Assembly: GCA_902780635.1 (NCBI GenBank)
Contig: CACZGH010000007.1
Location: 1-64,000 of the forward strand
DNA length: 64,000 nucleotides
Reading direction: 5' to 3'
DNA from: an uncultured Prevotellaceae bacterium
GTDB taxonomy: Bacteria; Bacteroidota; Bacteroidia; Bacteroidales; Bacteroidaceae
The translations under genes and the position numbers were made by a program. The notes beneath the pieces are model-generated. The model was not told the DNA's origin and did no database searches. It worked only from the letters and a program-made list of their open reading frames with translations. Shown here piece by piece: positions 33,091-43,243 of the stretch; the first letter of the stretch is position 1, and each line of letters starts with the position of its first letter.

Positions 33091-35565
33091 CTATTGATGC
33101 AATTTGATGATGCGGCATGTGCCGTCACTATAAATAATGCGGCGGATGATGATGCCCTGTGTAGATTTTGACACCCTCCGCCCTGCGAGGTCGTAATAGT
33201 CAACAGAGAAAATGTGCCGGTTGGCATCCATCTTGGCATCGTAGATAGCTGTATTCTGCTCAGTAGTGACTTGTTGCTCTGTGGAAGGCAGCGAACCCGT
33301 CATGCCCCCCGTTGCCAATGCATACACCTTATATAGATATGTGCGGTTGGATACAAGGCCATCGACCAAACAATGATTATCGGCAATACTATCTACCGTC
33401 CATGCCTTTGGACCTGCATTAGCCACCATCGCGCTATCCACCTCGCCCTTCACGATTCGCACATCATTGAGGAAGAAGCGCTCATTTTTTGTGGCAAAAG
33501 AGATGCGGCTATGTGCCGTGCCGTTTCGGAAAGAGAGCAACGTCCACTGCTCATTTTTGTCCGCCTTGAGGTCAACAGTCTGTAAGACATGTCCGGCGTC
33601 ATCAACATGTGACACGGTATAACTTACTTTTTTACCTGGATAGGAGACCCCATGAAATGCCACCGTGAAAGCCCCATCTTGCTCTGTGAGGTCCAATGCA
33701 GGTGTGGTGAGCGTCCCCGACTTGCCATAACTTCCGATACGCACATAGCCGTTGCTGGGATAGACGTCTGCCCCACTCCATCCAGAGCGATGACAATAGT
33801 CAGAGAGTTGACGACTGATGTCGGTGTAGCCGGAGTTGGGATAATCCGCCTCCCTCATCAAAGAGAAGTCCTCGTCGAGCACTATCGGATTAAGCGAGTC
33901 GGGCAATAGTTCTCTCACATCTATCGCATAGTACTGTGCCCCTTCTACTGGCAACCAGTTGACCATGAACGAATGGTCGGTGACCTCGGTTGCCTCTGTG
34001 AGCACAGGTCTTGACAACCGGTCTTTCATGAACCTGAAACAGATGACCCCGTCGACATCACGGATATTCGTCACGCCCTTCTCTGTAGGAGTGCCTTCCC
34101 ATGACAGCGAATTGGGCGTGGAATAATCTGTGAACATATCGTTTCCTGGTATCGGATAGAGGTCTGTGGCCTGGTCATAGCCCTGTGTGCCGTCGGCTTC
34201 GATGAGGTCATAGCGAGGTGCCATGCCAGAGTTGACACTATTATTATCCCATGCCCCCTGATCATATACGACATGAATGATCATCAGTCCTCGTCCAGCC
34301 TCATACTTGTCCCATCCCACCTGTTGATGATTCTCCAGAGTGAAGAACTCATTCTCATTGGCAGTATTGATGCGATAACCTACATTATTCTGCGAGATTT
34401 CCTCCACAGCCACGCTGTCGGAGGGCGTGTCAAGCTGTGTCAGATCCATCCATCCCAGGCTATAACGCTCAAAAGCCGTATACGAAGGCGGTGTGCGCGA
34501 GTTGTTATTGTAGCTTCCTCCGTCCATCACGTCCCATGACCCCAATTGAGTCTGAGAAGAAGAAAACGTATTATAGAAATCAGGGAGTCCGAGCACATGT
34601 CCAAACTCATGACAGACGGCTCCGATGCCATCGATCTCCGTGCCTGTATTTCCATTCAGCTCACAAGAGCAGGCATATCTGTTGACCGCCTTTTCATCGA
34701 GGGTGAGGTAAGTATGCTGGTCATGAAGAGTGGACATGTGTGGCCATATGGTATTATCAGACGCGCCGTAACTCTGTCCATATCCCGCGTAAAGAATGAA
34801 CACGAAATCGACCTCACCGTCGTTGTTGTAATCATACTGGCTGAAGTCAACTCCCAATTCATCGTGCGCGATATTACAGGCATCCACCACCATCTCATTG
34901 GGGCGCACATCATTACCCATATTCGAGCTGGCACCGTAATAGGACATGATTTTCGGCAGTTTGACAGGTCCTACCACGTCAAAATACGGTGTGAACTGCC
35001 CCATCGACTGTGAGATGAAATAATCGCGTGCCGACCCTGTGGCTCCATAGTCACTATATCCCTGTTCGTTGAGCTGGCGTTCATACAGTTCGCGCGTGTA
35101 TTCCTCCTGAAACTCATTGTCCTTAAACTCGACGAGGATGACCAAGCCTTTCACTTCTCCCTTGGTGGGAAAATTGCCTGCCAGTCCGCTTTTCTTGACC
35201 CTCAGCGGTCCATCAGCTTTCTTCTGCTGATATACTTGTGCGAAGTCTTTCATTCCCACAGTCTTCAGCAGTTGCTTTTCATCTGCTGAGCGCCCTGGCT
35301 CATTGTGCGCTAAGACCGCTGATGGCATCATACCATCGGCAGTATGAGTGAGATAATACATGCCCCCGTCGGTTTTCTCAGTTATAAGATAACCGTCAGT
35401 GGTCACAAAAGAGTGGAAGTGCTCATCGCCTATGAGATAACAAGACAAAGAAGTGCCGTCGGGCTGTGACTTGGTCAGCACACCTCGCCAAGCGGGTCGG
35501 GCTATGAGGGCCGTACTCCATACAACGAACACCGCCCATAGTGATAATTTGAGTATTTTTGTCAT
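33091..35565 (-). CDS. Secreted M6-family metalloprotease with type IX tail
   Basis: 824 residues with an N-terminal signal. The zinc site CHEFGHVLGLPDFYN lies near residue 320, preceded by NDGEVDFVFILYAGYG and followed by LGSWDVMDGGSYN, all typical of M6 (immune inhibitor A-like) proteases of Bacteroidota. A propeptide-like region with FHSFVTTDGYLI covers about 30-130. After the catalytic domain come a fibronectin-like and a jelly-roll module. The C-terminus (SVDYYDLAGRRVSKSTQGII, then a short Lys/Arg-rich end) fits a type IX sorting domain. It forms an operon with the Omp28-like gene, 3 nt apart. A degradative or host-protein-cleaving role is inferred. Confidence 0.9.
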   Translation of the reverse strand: MTKILKLSLWAVFVVWSTALIARPAWRGVLTKSQPDGTSLSCYLIGDEHFHSFVTTDGYLITEKTDGGMYYLTHTADGMMPSAVLAHNEPGRSADEKQLLKTVGMKDFAQVYQQKKADGPLRVKKSGLAGNFPTKGEVKGLVILVEFKDNEFQEEYTRELYERQLNEQGYSDYGATGSARDYFISQSMGQFTPYFDVVGPVKLPKIMSYYGASSNMGNDVRPNEMVVDACNIAHDELGVDFSQYDYNNDGEVDFVFILYAGYGQSYGASDNTIWPHMSTLHDQHTYLTLDEKAVNRYACSCELNGNTGTEIDGIGAVCHEFGHVLGLPDFYNTFSSSQTQLGSWDVMDGGSYNNNSRTPPSYTAFERYSLGWMDLTQLDTPSDSVAVEEISQNNVGYRINTANENEFFTLENHQQVGWDKYEAGRGLMIIHVVYDQGAWDNNSVNSGMAPRYDLIEADGTQGYDQATDLYPIPGNDMFTDYSTPNSLSWEGTPTEKGVTNIRDVDGVICFRFMKDRLSRPVLTEATEVTDHSFMVNWLPVEGAQYYAIDVRELLPDSLNPIVLDEDFSLMREADYPNSGYTDISRQLSDYCHRSGWSGADVYPSNGYVRIGSYGKSGTLTTPALDLTEQDGAFTVAFHGVSYPGKKVSYTVSHVDDAGHVLQTVDLKADKNEQWTLLSFRNGTAHSRISFATKNERFFLNDVRIVKGEVDSAMVANAGPKAWTVDSIADNHCLVDGLVSNRTYLYKVYALATGGMTGSLPSTEQQVTTEQNTAIYDAKMDANRHIFSVDYYDLAGRRVSKSTQGIIIRRIIYSDGTCRIIKLHQ

Positions 35566-35568
35566 TTT

Positions 35569-37308
35569 CTATTTTCTGAGAATCCATTTCTGTGTCATAA
35601 CCGTACCATCGGAGTAAGAAACTTTTCGCACATTGAGGCCAGATTGCGGAGCTTGAAGTTTTCTTCCCAAGATATCATAATATTCTGTGGACAAGACCGT
35701 CCGCTCACTATGGTTACGGGCGATGCCCATCTGCTGCTCACTGAGCGGTGTAGCATATGCCGCATTGACGATATAGCCTGACAGATGGTCGATGATCAGC
35801 CCAACGACATGCACCTGCCGTTTGTCGCTAACCGTCGGGGGCAGCTTCAGTGTATACTGATGATGATAAGGCGTCTCCGCCTGCATCGACTTGGGTGAGC
35901 ACAGCTCACCATCATAACTTGCGTAGATACCGCGTGCCAGGTCGTTGAAATAACAGTCGGTCGTACGCGTGCCCTTCTGCTCCCAACCATAAAACTCCTG
36001 TTCGGGTGTCTGTGCATAATAGTTGGTCTGCGCATAACCTGTCACACTATCCTCTGTGACGACATATGCCGCATGATACTGTGGGCTGTCGATGTCGATA
36101 TCAGACAGGAACGTCGAATTCATCGTCAGTTGCGTGGAGTCACTGTTCCATTGTGCTGTCATCTCGTAAGCGATGTGGTTTTCAGATGCGATGGCCATGC
36201 TATAGAGGTTTTGGATGTCATAAAATGGGTCACCGGAGAAACTACGGTTGACCACACATGACGGAGCGCCCAACTGAGAGTCAGTGAACTTGGCATAATT
36301 GTAAGGCTCATTGCGGTCTATCTCCAGCACATCCCCACCATGAACAGCGATAGCGATAAAACTGTCGGGATAACGTTGCTTCATCTGTTCGAGTCCCACC
36401 ATTCCCCGTGGGCACCATCCGCACCACAGTCCTGTGTTCTCCTCACACACCACACGTCTTCTGAACCGTATGTCCTTGACAGTGAGGTGTGCCTCCGTAT
36501 TATTGTTGCCAGCATAGGTATCCGGCACACCATTGACCTGGTCGACCCATACTTTCAGCAGATGTACGCCTTTGACCGTAGACGGTATCTCGATGGAAAA
36601 GGTATCCAACTGATTCAATGGCACGGCACCACCTTGGTAAACACTCTCCCCGGCATCGTCGACACTATATCTGAGCGTATAGCCATCAATGTCATTGGCG
36701 CCCATGTTTCGCACTGTGCCGTTGAACGTCATGGTCTCCGCCTCATAAGGCGCCACCTGGTCTGTCAGCCGTCCGATCATCAGTTCATTTTGCGGCATAT
36801 TTTCCCCTTCTATCAGGGCTTGGATACAAAGAGAAGACCCTGTGCTGCTCCATTTAGAAGACTGATTGATATACACATAGTCACCATCCGACACTTTGTT
36901 GGCTGCACATCCGATGGCATCATTCTCCCCCAGTGTGGCTTTATAGCCGATAGCGATACTTTTCTTGCCGGTGATATCAAAAGGCGTGTTGAGTGTCACC
37001 TCATTCCATCCTGCCTCTAATTCGTTGACTTTCTGTGTATAAAGCGGTTTGGAGTCACGTTGGTTTTCCTTGATGTACAGCGTGACATTAGACGCCGGAC
37101 CGTGCATGCCTATCCGTACTTTTGTGATTTGGTTGTCGGCATAGGGCTTTGTGTAAGCGACCGGGAAGAACACATATGACGTGAGGATCTGTCCTGCAGA
37201 ACCATATCCATGGTCAATCACGCCATCACCGTACTGCAGCAAAACCTGAGCCTGGAGAGACGGCAGGGCACAGACTGTCAACACAAAAATCAGAAATTTT
37301 CTGAGCAT
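35569..37308 (-). CDS. Secreted Omp28-like protein with thioredoxin-type CxxC and type IX tail
   Basis: 579 residues with a signal peptide ending near SLQAQV. About 20-170 is a beta-sandwich (PVAYTKPYADNQITKVRIGM). At about 285-300, VVCEENTGLWCGWCPRGMVG is the hallmark of Omp28-related proteins: a CxxC inside a thioredoxin-like fold, then GLEQMKQRYPDSFIAIAVHGG. The C-terminus (STEYYDILGRKLQAPQSGLN, ending QKWILRK) is a type IX sorting tail. It is upstream of and nearly touching the M6 protease gene. It could bind or act on disulphides at the cell surface, but this is not established. Confidence 0.82.
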   Translation of the reverse strand: MLRKFLIFVLTVCALPSLQAQVLLQYGDGVIDHGYGSAGQILTSYVFFPVAYTKPYADNQITKVRIGMHGPASNVTLYIKENQRDSKPLYTQKVNELEAGWNEVTLNTPFDITGKKSIAIGYKATLGENDAIGCAANKVSDGDYVYINQSSKWSSTGSSLCIQALIEGENMPQNELMIGRLTDQVAPYEAETMTFNGTVRNMGANDIDGYTLRYSVDDAGESVYQGGAVPLNQLDTFSIEIPSTVKGVHLLKVWVDQVNGVPDTYAGNNNTEAHLTVKDIRFRRRVVCEENTGLWCGWCPRGMVGLEQMKQRYPDSFIAIAVHGGDVLEIDRNEPYNYAKFTDSQLGAPSCVVNRSFSGDPFYDIQNLYSMAIASENHIAYEMTAQWNSDSTQLTMNSTFLSDIDIDSPQYHAAYVVTEDSVTGYAQTNYYAQTPEQEFYGWEQKGTRTTDCYFNDLARGIYASYDGELCSPKSMQAETPYHHQYTLKLPPTVSDKRQVHVVGLIIDHLSGYIVNAAYATPLSEQQMGIARNHSERTVLSTEYYDILGRKLQAPQSGLNVRKVSYSDGTVMTQKWILRK

Positions 37309-37334
37309 GATTGTTGATGTTTATTAGTTTGAGA

Positions 37335-37377
37335 AAGGAGCCATGGGGTCTGGACATGTCCAGACTCCCGGCTCCTT
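37335..37377 (-). terminator. Long stem-loop after the 1875-residue gene
   Basis: Outer arms AAGGAGCC/GGCTCCTT and inner arms GTCTGGAC/GTCCAGAC. There is no T-run on the minus strand, so it may act as a processing or attenuation site between this gene and the Omp28-M6 pair rather than a full terminator. Confidence 0.5.
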
Positions 37378-37399
37378 ACTATAAAAGAATAAGTACAAA

Positions 37400-40300
37400 T
37401 TATTTCACATTGACTTTGCGCACCACGTTGCCTACCTTCACCACATAGACGCCAGGAGCGACATTGACGGTGAGATGAGCACGTGTGGCAGCAGCGAACA
37501 CCTGTTGTCCACCGACAGTGGTGATGACGACCTTGCCATCAGCGCCTGTGATGTGGATGCTACGCTCAGCGGCATAGATGCTCACCTTGTTGTCCCCGTT
37601 AACATTGACCACGCCAGTGTTCTCATCGCTGGTGTAGATATTGGAGTAGCGCGACTCACCATTGTCATAGACTGCTGTCACAGCATACTCATAAGGCGCA
37701 TCATTGGCCCCGATTTGGTCTACATACTTGGTATCCGTCACTTTCTCAGCGATGAGCTGATTCTCACGATAGACGTTGTAGCCCACGAGGTTCAGCTTCG
37801 TAGTAGAACTGAATGCCGGTGTATATTCGATGTCATCGAGGAATGCCACGGTATAAGCGCCGTAAGAGCAGTTGCGCACAGCGAAATACTTAGCATCAGA
37901 AGGTAGTGTGAAGAGGAACTGCACCCAGTCGGTAGTGCCCCATACAGAGTCACGGTCAAGCACCACGAAGTTCTCTGGACTCTGGTCTGTAGTCGAGTAC
38001 ATCAGTTCGAAGACCTGTGGATCGCTTCCCTCATTAGGCACTCTGTACCAGAATGACACATCCGTACCACCAAGCACTTCTGAAGAGATGAGCCAATCAT
38101 CCTGTGGCAATGTGGAGGAATATCCATCCGAAGCAGCCCAGCAAGAGAGATACTTGTCGCCAGAGTGTGGTGTGAGGACATCAAATCTCTCGAGACTGAA
38201 TCCAGCCTCTACAGGTGCCCATACTTGCCATGCTTTAGGCTCAAAGGCATTGGCCACGGTCGGTCCACCGAAGTAGACAGTAGGTGTGCCGTCGCCGTCA
38301 TAGGTTTGCCAGTCGCCGAAATCTTTGATGACAAACGACTCATACTCGTCGAATCCATCCACCACGGCGTCTTCCATCTCCTCTTTGCTTGGTTTGCTCC
38401 ATTCGAGGCTGACCCTTCCCTCATCGTTACGTCCGAGGAGGTTCTCCGGCTGTGGGAGATTGGAGTTGTGCATGAGGAACTTGAAGTCGCGTGAGTTGTT
38501 CTCTGCCACCTCATCATTCTCCATCAGCACTTCAGCCTTCAGATTGAAATACTTAGACTCCGAAGCCCGTGAACCCTCGATGCTAAGTGTATATCTCTGT
38601 GTGCCATTTGCGGGCACTTCTTTGATCTCTTCACCACTGAAGGTATAGAAATCCTCTGTTGTACCATCAGGATTCATCATACTGACAGCCACGCTATAGT
38701 CAATGAGTGGCTCAGCACCGTAGTTGGCCACAGTGACCACCAACTCAGCTTCCTCTCCTGGCTCAACACGTTTCTGTCCTCCGAAGAAGGCAATGGCGGC
38801 ATCACGTTCAATGGTCTGCCCTACAGTGATCTTGTCGAGATAGATTGCTGCAGAAGCGTCTGCGGCTTTAGCACCGAATGCAAACTGCACATTGTTGCCT
38901 TGTGGGAGTTGTACGGCATAGCGTCCCCATCCCTCTGTATCATTGTTGTAGTCAACCTCTGCAGCCTTGACCCATCCTTGGTCATCGACATTGATATAGA
39001 CAAAGAGAGTCAGGTCGCCCGGGTCAGTCTCATATCCATGATACATGTAGAAGGAGAGTTCGTTTTTCTCTGCCTTTGTAAGAGTCACACGCGGGCTGGT
39101 CATCACCTGGTCATTGGAGTCTTCGTCGATGTACTCAAATCTGAGCATACCATTGTCGCCATCATATGGTTTCACAGCCAGGCCCGATCCATCGACCATC
39201 TTCCATGCATAATAGTAAGAATTGGCCATCAGTGTCCAAGGATCCTTTGAAGCGAATCCCCAAGCGAAACTTTCCTCGTATGGCGTGTCGTATGGCTCAC
39301 CCAGTACGATGCCAAATGCAGCGCCTTCAGAGCGTCCAGAAGCATTGGAAGCCACAATCACATAGTCGACGTACTCCTGTCCCCATCCGTAATAGTCAGT
39401 ATCTGTTGCGGAGAGTTCCTTTGACTCGGGTGTTACAGCGTGCCAGTGCTCAGTGAAATCCCATGGGAAATAGCGGTACAGTGCGTAAGTGACGTCATCA
39501 GGATTGACATAACCACCATGAGCGCCCACAGAGGTGACAGCGTCCCAAGAAGCGGTGGCCTTGAAATCTTCGGTCATATGATACTTCACATTGGTCACCA
39601 CAGCTGGGATGTCGACACCCACCCAGTTTTCTGTAAGGTATTCCTCACCCTGGCCAGCCTCATTGAATGGCAAGATGCGATAGTTGACAAGACCTGTCTC
39701 CACTTCGTCATCCACCCATGAGAGTTGCTCACCTGGCTGTGGATTGTCAAACACCTTGGCAGCTGTTCTGCCATTGTTACGGTAAACTTCAATGCGGCTG
39801 ATACTCTCAAGCGTCTCACCCTTGTAGGTCTTAGTCGGAGCATTGAATGTAAGTGTATTGTTCAGGGCACCCATAGCACCTGCTTCCACATTGACATCAG
39901 TGACTGCTGCCGGACCCTCGAATGCAGCGTATTCATCCACAGCCACATTGTCAACACCGATGACCAAACTGTTACCCACGGTATTGGCATGGAACATGAT
40001 GGTATAGTATCCATCCTCAGGCACACTGAAGATCTGGGTCATCTCCCCGTCTCTTGGGTTGAACTGTGGTATAATGGCTGTCTCATCGCCAGTGACGGTA
40101 TTGCCTTTGCCAAGGAGCACCTCCATGGTTTCGCTATAGAGCGAGATACTGAGGAGATCAAACTGCAGACGGTAGTCGACACCCTGTTTCAATTGCATCG
40201 GCAGCGAGATAGCATAGTCATCATCGAGTGTAGAGACAAATCCCGTCTCTGGATCAGTGATACCATTTCCTCTGAGCCACAAGTAACCGCTCTCCTCACC

Positions 40301-43027
40301 CCATGAGTGCATATATGTCCAGGACTGCCCATCAGCATTCTTGTCCACGATTGACCATACATCGAAGTCGGACTGCTCAAAGAACTCCTCTTTGAATGGC
40401 ACGACATATTCTGTACCACCAGAGATTATATTTGACGCGAAGTCAGCACCAAACTGATCGTTGGTGAATACGCTGACCATATAGTAATAACGGTCACGGC
40501 GTGCAGGTATCGGCTCGGTGAAGTGGGTATCCTTCAGTTTCTCAGCCACCACCACATTGTCGGGCATCCGCACGACAGTGTAATTGAGGCTCTCATCATC
40601 GATCGGTCCACCATTCTGTGAAGTGACAGGAGCGTTCCATGTCAACTGGAAGTTTTCGCCATCATCAGCATTAAGTACCAAGTCGGTGACATGAGTCGGG
40701 ATGTCTGTACCCACAAAGGTATTGACACGACGCTCGGCAGAGCGGCCAACCTCATTTCCGATTTCGATAGCAATCATCACCACCCCATTGAGGTTGAAAT
40801 CGATTGTCTTCACCTCGCCGGCGGTCACGTCATACGCTGTCTCCTCACCATTGACTGTGATATATGCCTTGAGTGCACCGGAAAGTTCATTGCCATCCAC
40901 TGTTGTCGTAGGCACGGTGAAAGTGAGCGTTCCATCGTTGAAAGTAATCTCCTGTGCAGGAGCTGGTGAAGCCTTATCGGGATTGGGGAAGTAGATGCCC
41001 ATCATGGTCATCTCACGTCCTGGGAAGCTGTACACATTATATGGCTCTTTGGCTCCAGTGACATCGATACATGTAAGATGGTCGGTCCAATCGTTATCGA
41101 GGAATGTCATATAAAGCAACCCTGTCGTCCAGTCGAACGCAGCGGCGATACCCTGGTTCTGCCAGTTGATCACCTTGCCGTCGGCATCGCTGATTTTCAC
41201 GTTAGCGAGCACATCGGTACATTCCTTGGTGTCACGGTCGAACTTGTGCAAAGCACCATCATAAGTGATATAATAGATATATCCATCGGGACCACAAGCC
41301 ACACAAGTGACAAAACCACCAGTGAGTCCAGAAAGGTCGGTGACGATAGAGGTCTCGAAGGTCTCAGCGTCAATCTCCACCAGGCCATCCCATGTAATCA
41401 TATAGAATTTGTTGCGGAGATAATCGTAAGAACCTCCACGAGCAGCCCAACTCAGGCTGACAGGCACCTCTTTCACCTTGTCGCCCGTCTTAGCATTGAC
41501 CACGGTGATGGCATTTGAATTAAAAGCATACCAGTTGTCACCCACCCGTACGTAAGCCAAACGTGAACCATAATCGGCGCTTGGAAGCAGTTTGCCGTTC
41601 ATTTCCTTGTAGATGGCCGACTTCTCATTGAGATAAAGGCCTAGAACCTGACCCTGCTCATAGCCTTCGTTCACCGTCTGATAGGAGGAACTCATAGCTG
41701 TATAGATATAAGGATCATTGGCATAGAACTTAGGTGCGTTGCTCACCCATGTGTTATAGCGGCGTTCTGCCGAGCGTCCTGCCTCATTGGCAATCTCTAC
41801 AGCGATAGCCACATTACCCTTCAGCTCCAGTTCCACACTCTTGGTCTCACCGGCTGTCACGTCATAGGCGGTCTCCTCGCCATTGACAGATACATAAGCC
41901 TTGAGTGCACCAGAAAGCTCGTTTCCGTCCACCGTTGTAGTAGGCACCGTGAATGTGAACACATCGCCATTAAGGCTGATGTCGTGAGCGGGTGCTGGTG
42001 CAGCTTTGTCTGGATTGGGGAAGTAGATGCCCATCATGGTCATCTCACGCCCTGGGAAGCTAAATGCATTATACGGAGCATTGGTGCCTGTGATATCGAT
42101 ACATGCGAGATGGTCGGTCCAATCGTTGTCAAGGAATGTCATATACATCAGCCCGGTTGTCCAGTCGAATGCAGCGGCGATGCCCTGATTCTGCCAGTTG
42201 ATTACCTTGCCGTCAACATCGTTGAGTTTCACGTTAGAGAGCACCTCAGCGCATTCTTTGGTGGCATAATCATACTTGTATAACTGTCCGGCATATGTGA
42301 CATAATAAATGTTACCATCAGGTGCGCATGCCACACAAGTGACGAAGCCGCCCGACAAGGAACCAAGGTTGGTCGACTCGAAAGTCTCCGGATCGATTTC
42401 AAACAGTCCGCTGAAGTTGATGACGTAGATCTTGTTGCGGTTGTAGTCGTAGGAAGCTCCACGAGCAGCATTGGCCACATCAGTCTCAGCCTCTTTCACC
42501 AAATCACCAGTCTTTGCATTAAACACGCTGATTTTGTTGGTTTCAATACAATACCACAGGTCATTGGCCCTGACATAGGCATTACGTCCTCCATAATCAG
42601 CGCTTGGCAGCAGTTTTCCACCCATCTCCTTGTAGATAGATGAATTCTCATTGAGATAGAGACCGATGACCTGTCCCTGCTCATACCCCTCATTTACCGT
42701 CTGATAGGTAGCGTTCATGACGGTGTAGATGTAAGGATCGTTGGGGAAGCACTCCGTAGCGCCAATGCGGCGCGGTGGCACTTTGTTCACCTTGGAAGTG
42801 AATCTACCATTGGCAGCAGTCCAACTAAACAAGTCTTGTGGTGCCACACTGTAGACACTTGCCTGAGGCAATGTGATTCTACCTTTCTGGGTGTTGTCCT
42901 TTTGCACAGACTTCACCTCAGTGGCAACTTTTGCCGGTTGCATTGTAGCATTCAGCGACTGCCCAAAGGCGATCACCGCACAAAAACAGCTCAGCAGTAA
43001 AGAAGCGAATCTTTTAGTCATAAGCAT
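37400..43027 (-). CDS. Giant secreted protein (1875 aa) with internal duplication, MAM-like and FN3 modules, type IX tail
   Basis: A signal peptide (FASLLLSCFCAVIAFGQS) is followed by two tandem copies of a roughly 344-residue unit at about 95-435 and 438-770. Each contains NDPYIYT, YQTVNEGYEQGQV, PDGxIYYxTY and DWTTGLxYMTFLDNDWTDHL, like a partial beta-propeller. The rest alternates fibronectin type III segments (NFQLTWNAPVTSQNGGPIDD) with choice-of-anchor J/MAM-like jelly rolls (FFEQSDFDVWSIVDKNADGQ; ESFAWGFASKDPWTLMANSY; KAWQVWAPVEAGFSLERFDV). The tail (SIYAAERSIHITGADGKVVI, ending VRKVNVK) is of type IX form. Probably a surface adhesin or glycan-binding protein. Confidence 0.85.
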   Translation of the reverse strand: MLMTKRFASLLLSCFCAVIAFGQSLNATMQPAKVATEVKSVQKDNTQKGRITLPQASVYSVAPQDLFSWTAANGRFTSKVNKVPPRRIGATECFPNDPYIYTVMNATYQTVNEGYEQGQVIGLYLNENSSIYKEMGGKLLPSADYGGRNAYVRANDLWYCIETNKISVFNAKTGDLVKEAETDVANAARGASYDYNRNKIYVINFSGLFEIDPETFESTNLGSLSGGFVTCVACAPDGNIYYVTYAGQLYKYDYATKECAEVLSNVKLNDVDGKVINWQNQGIAAAFDWTTGLMYMTFLDNDWTDHLACIDITGTNAPYNAFSFPGREMTMMGIYFPNPDKAAPAPAHDISLNGDVFTFTVPTTTVDGNELSGALKAYVSVNGEETAYDVTAGETKSVELELKGNVAIAVEIANEAGRSAERRYNTWVSNAPKFYANDPYIYTAMSSSYQTVNEGYEQGQVLGLYLNEKSAIYKEMNGKLLPSADYGSRLAYVRVGDNWYAFNSNAITVVNAKTGDKVKEVPVSLSWAARGGSYDYLRNKFYMITWDGLVEIDAETFETSIVTDLSGLTGGFVTCVACGPDGYIYYITYDGALHKFDRDTKECTDVLANVKISDADGKVINWQNQGIAAAFDWTTGLLYMTFLDNDWTDHLTCIDVTGAKEPYNVYSFPGREMTMMGIYFPNPDKASPAPAQEITFNDGTLTFTVPTTTVDGNELSGALKAYITVNGEETAYDVTAGEVKTIDFNLNGVVMIAIEIGNEVGRSAERRVNTFVGTDIPTHVTDLVLNADDGENFQLTWNAPVTSQNGGPIDDESLNYTVVRMPDNVVVAEKLKDTHFTEPIPARRDRYYYMVSVFTNDQFGADFASNIISGGTEYVVPFKEEFFEQSDFDVWSIVDKNADGQSWTYMHSWGEESGYLWLRGNGITDPETGFVSTLDDDYAISLPMQLKQGVDYRLQFDLLSISLYSETMEVLLGKGNTVTGDETAIIPQFNPRDGEMTQIFSVPEDGYYTIMFHANTVGNSLVIGVDNVAVDEYAAFEGPAAVTDVNVEAGAMGALNNTLTFNAPTKTYKGETLESISRIEVYRNNGRTAAKVFDNPQPGEQLSWVDDEVETGLVNYRILPFNEAGQGEEYLTENWVGVDIPAVVTNVKYHMTEDFKATASWDAVTSVGAHGGYVNPDDVTYALYRYFPWDFTEHWHAVTPESKELSATDTDYYGWGQEYVDYVIVASNASGRSEGAAFGIVLGEPYDTPYEESFAWGFASKDPWTLMANSYYYAWKMVDGSGLAVKPYDGDNGMLRFEYIDEDSNDQVMTSPRVTLTKAEKNELSFYMYHGYETDPGDLTLFVYINVDDQGWVKAAEVDYNNDTEGWGRYAVQLPQGNNVQFAFGAKAADASAAIYLDKITVGQTIERDAAIAFFGGQKRVEPGEEAELVVTVANYGAEPLIDYSVAVSMMNPDGTTEDFYTFSGEEIKEVPANGTQRYTLSIEGSRASESKYFNLKAEVLMENDEVAENNSRDFKFLMHNSNLPQPENLLGRNDEGRVSLEWSKPSKEEMEDAVVDGFDEYESFVIKDFGDWQTYDGDGTPTVYFGGPTVANAFEPKAWQVWAPVEAGFSLERFDVLTPHSGDKYLSCWAASDGYSSTLPQDDWLISSEVLGGTDVSFWYRVPNEGSDPQVFELMYSTTDQSPENFVVLDRDSVWGTTDWVQFLFTLPSDAKYFAVRNCSYGAYTVAFLDDIEYTPAFSSTTKLNLVGYNVYRENQLIAEKVTDTKYVDQIGANDAPYEYAVTAVYDNGESRYSNIYTSDENTGVVNVNGDNKVSIYAAERSIHITGADGKVVITTVGGQQVFAAATRAHLTVNVAPGVYVVKVGNVVRKVNVK

Positions 43028-43141
43028 ATTGATTTAAGTGAATATAAAGAATTTTACATTTCGCACTAGTTAATAAGTATCGTTTTTTACAACAGACCAT
43101 CCCGAGGTGGGCAATGATTGCACCACTCATTAAAATATCCG

Positions 43142-43168
43142 CAAATATAGCATTTATGGACGAGTCAA
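43142..43168 (-). promoter_or_regulatory. Possible promoter of the giant secreted protein gene
   Basis: TATATTTG on the minus strand at 43142-43149; the nearest TTG (43166-43168) is 16 nt upstream, shorter than usual. The leader is about 110 nt. Confidence 0.45.
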
Positions 43169-43180
43169 TCATCCACACCA

Positions 43181-43201
43181 AGGGTGACAAAAGGGTGACA
43201 A
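43181..43201 (-). promoter_or_regulatory. Two direct repeats one helical turn apart (possible operator)
   Basis: AGGGTGACAA occurs at 43181-43190 and 43192-43201, an 11-bp period, so both lie on the same face of the DNA. They sit just upstream of the -33 region of the giant gene and just beyond the 3' end of the TPR/HTH regulator gene. Confidence 0.45.
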
Positions 43202-43243
43202 ATGTGTTAAAAAAGAGATTTTCAGGTGATTTTTTGCTTTTCT

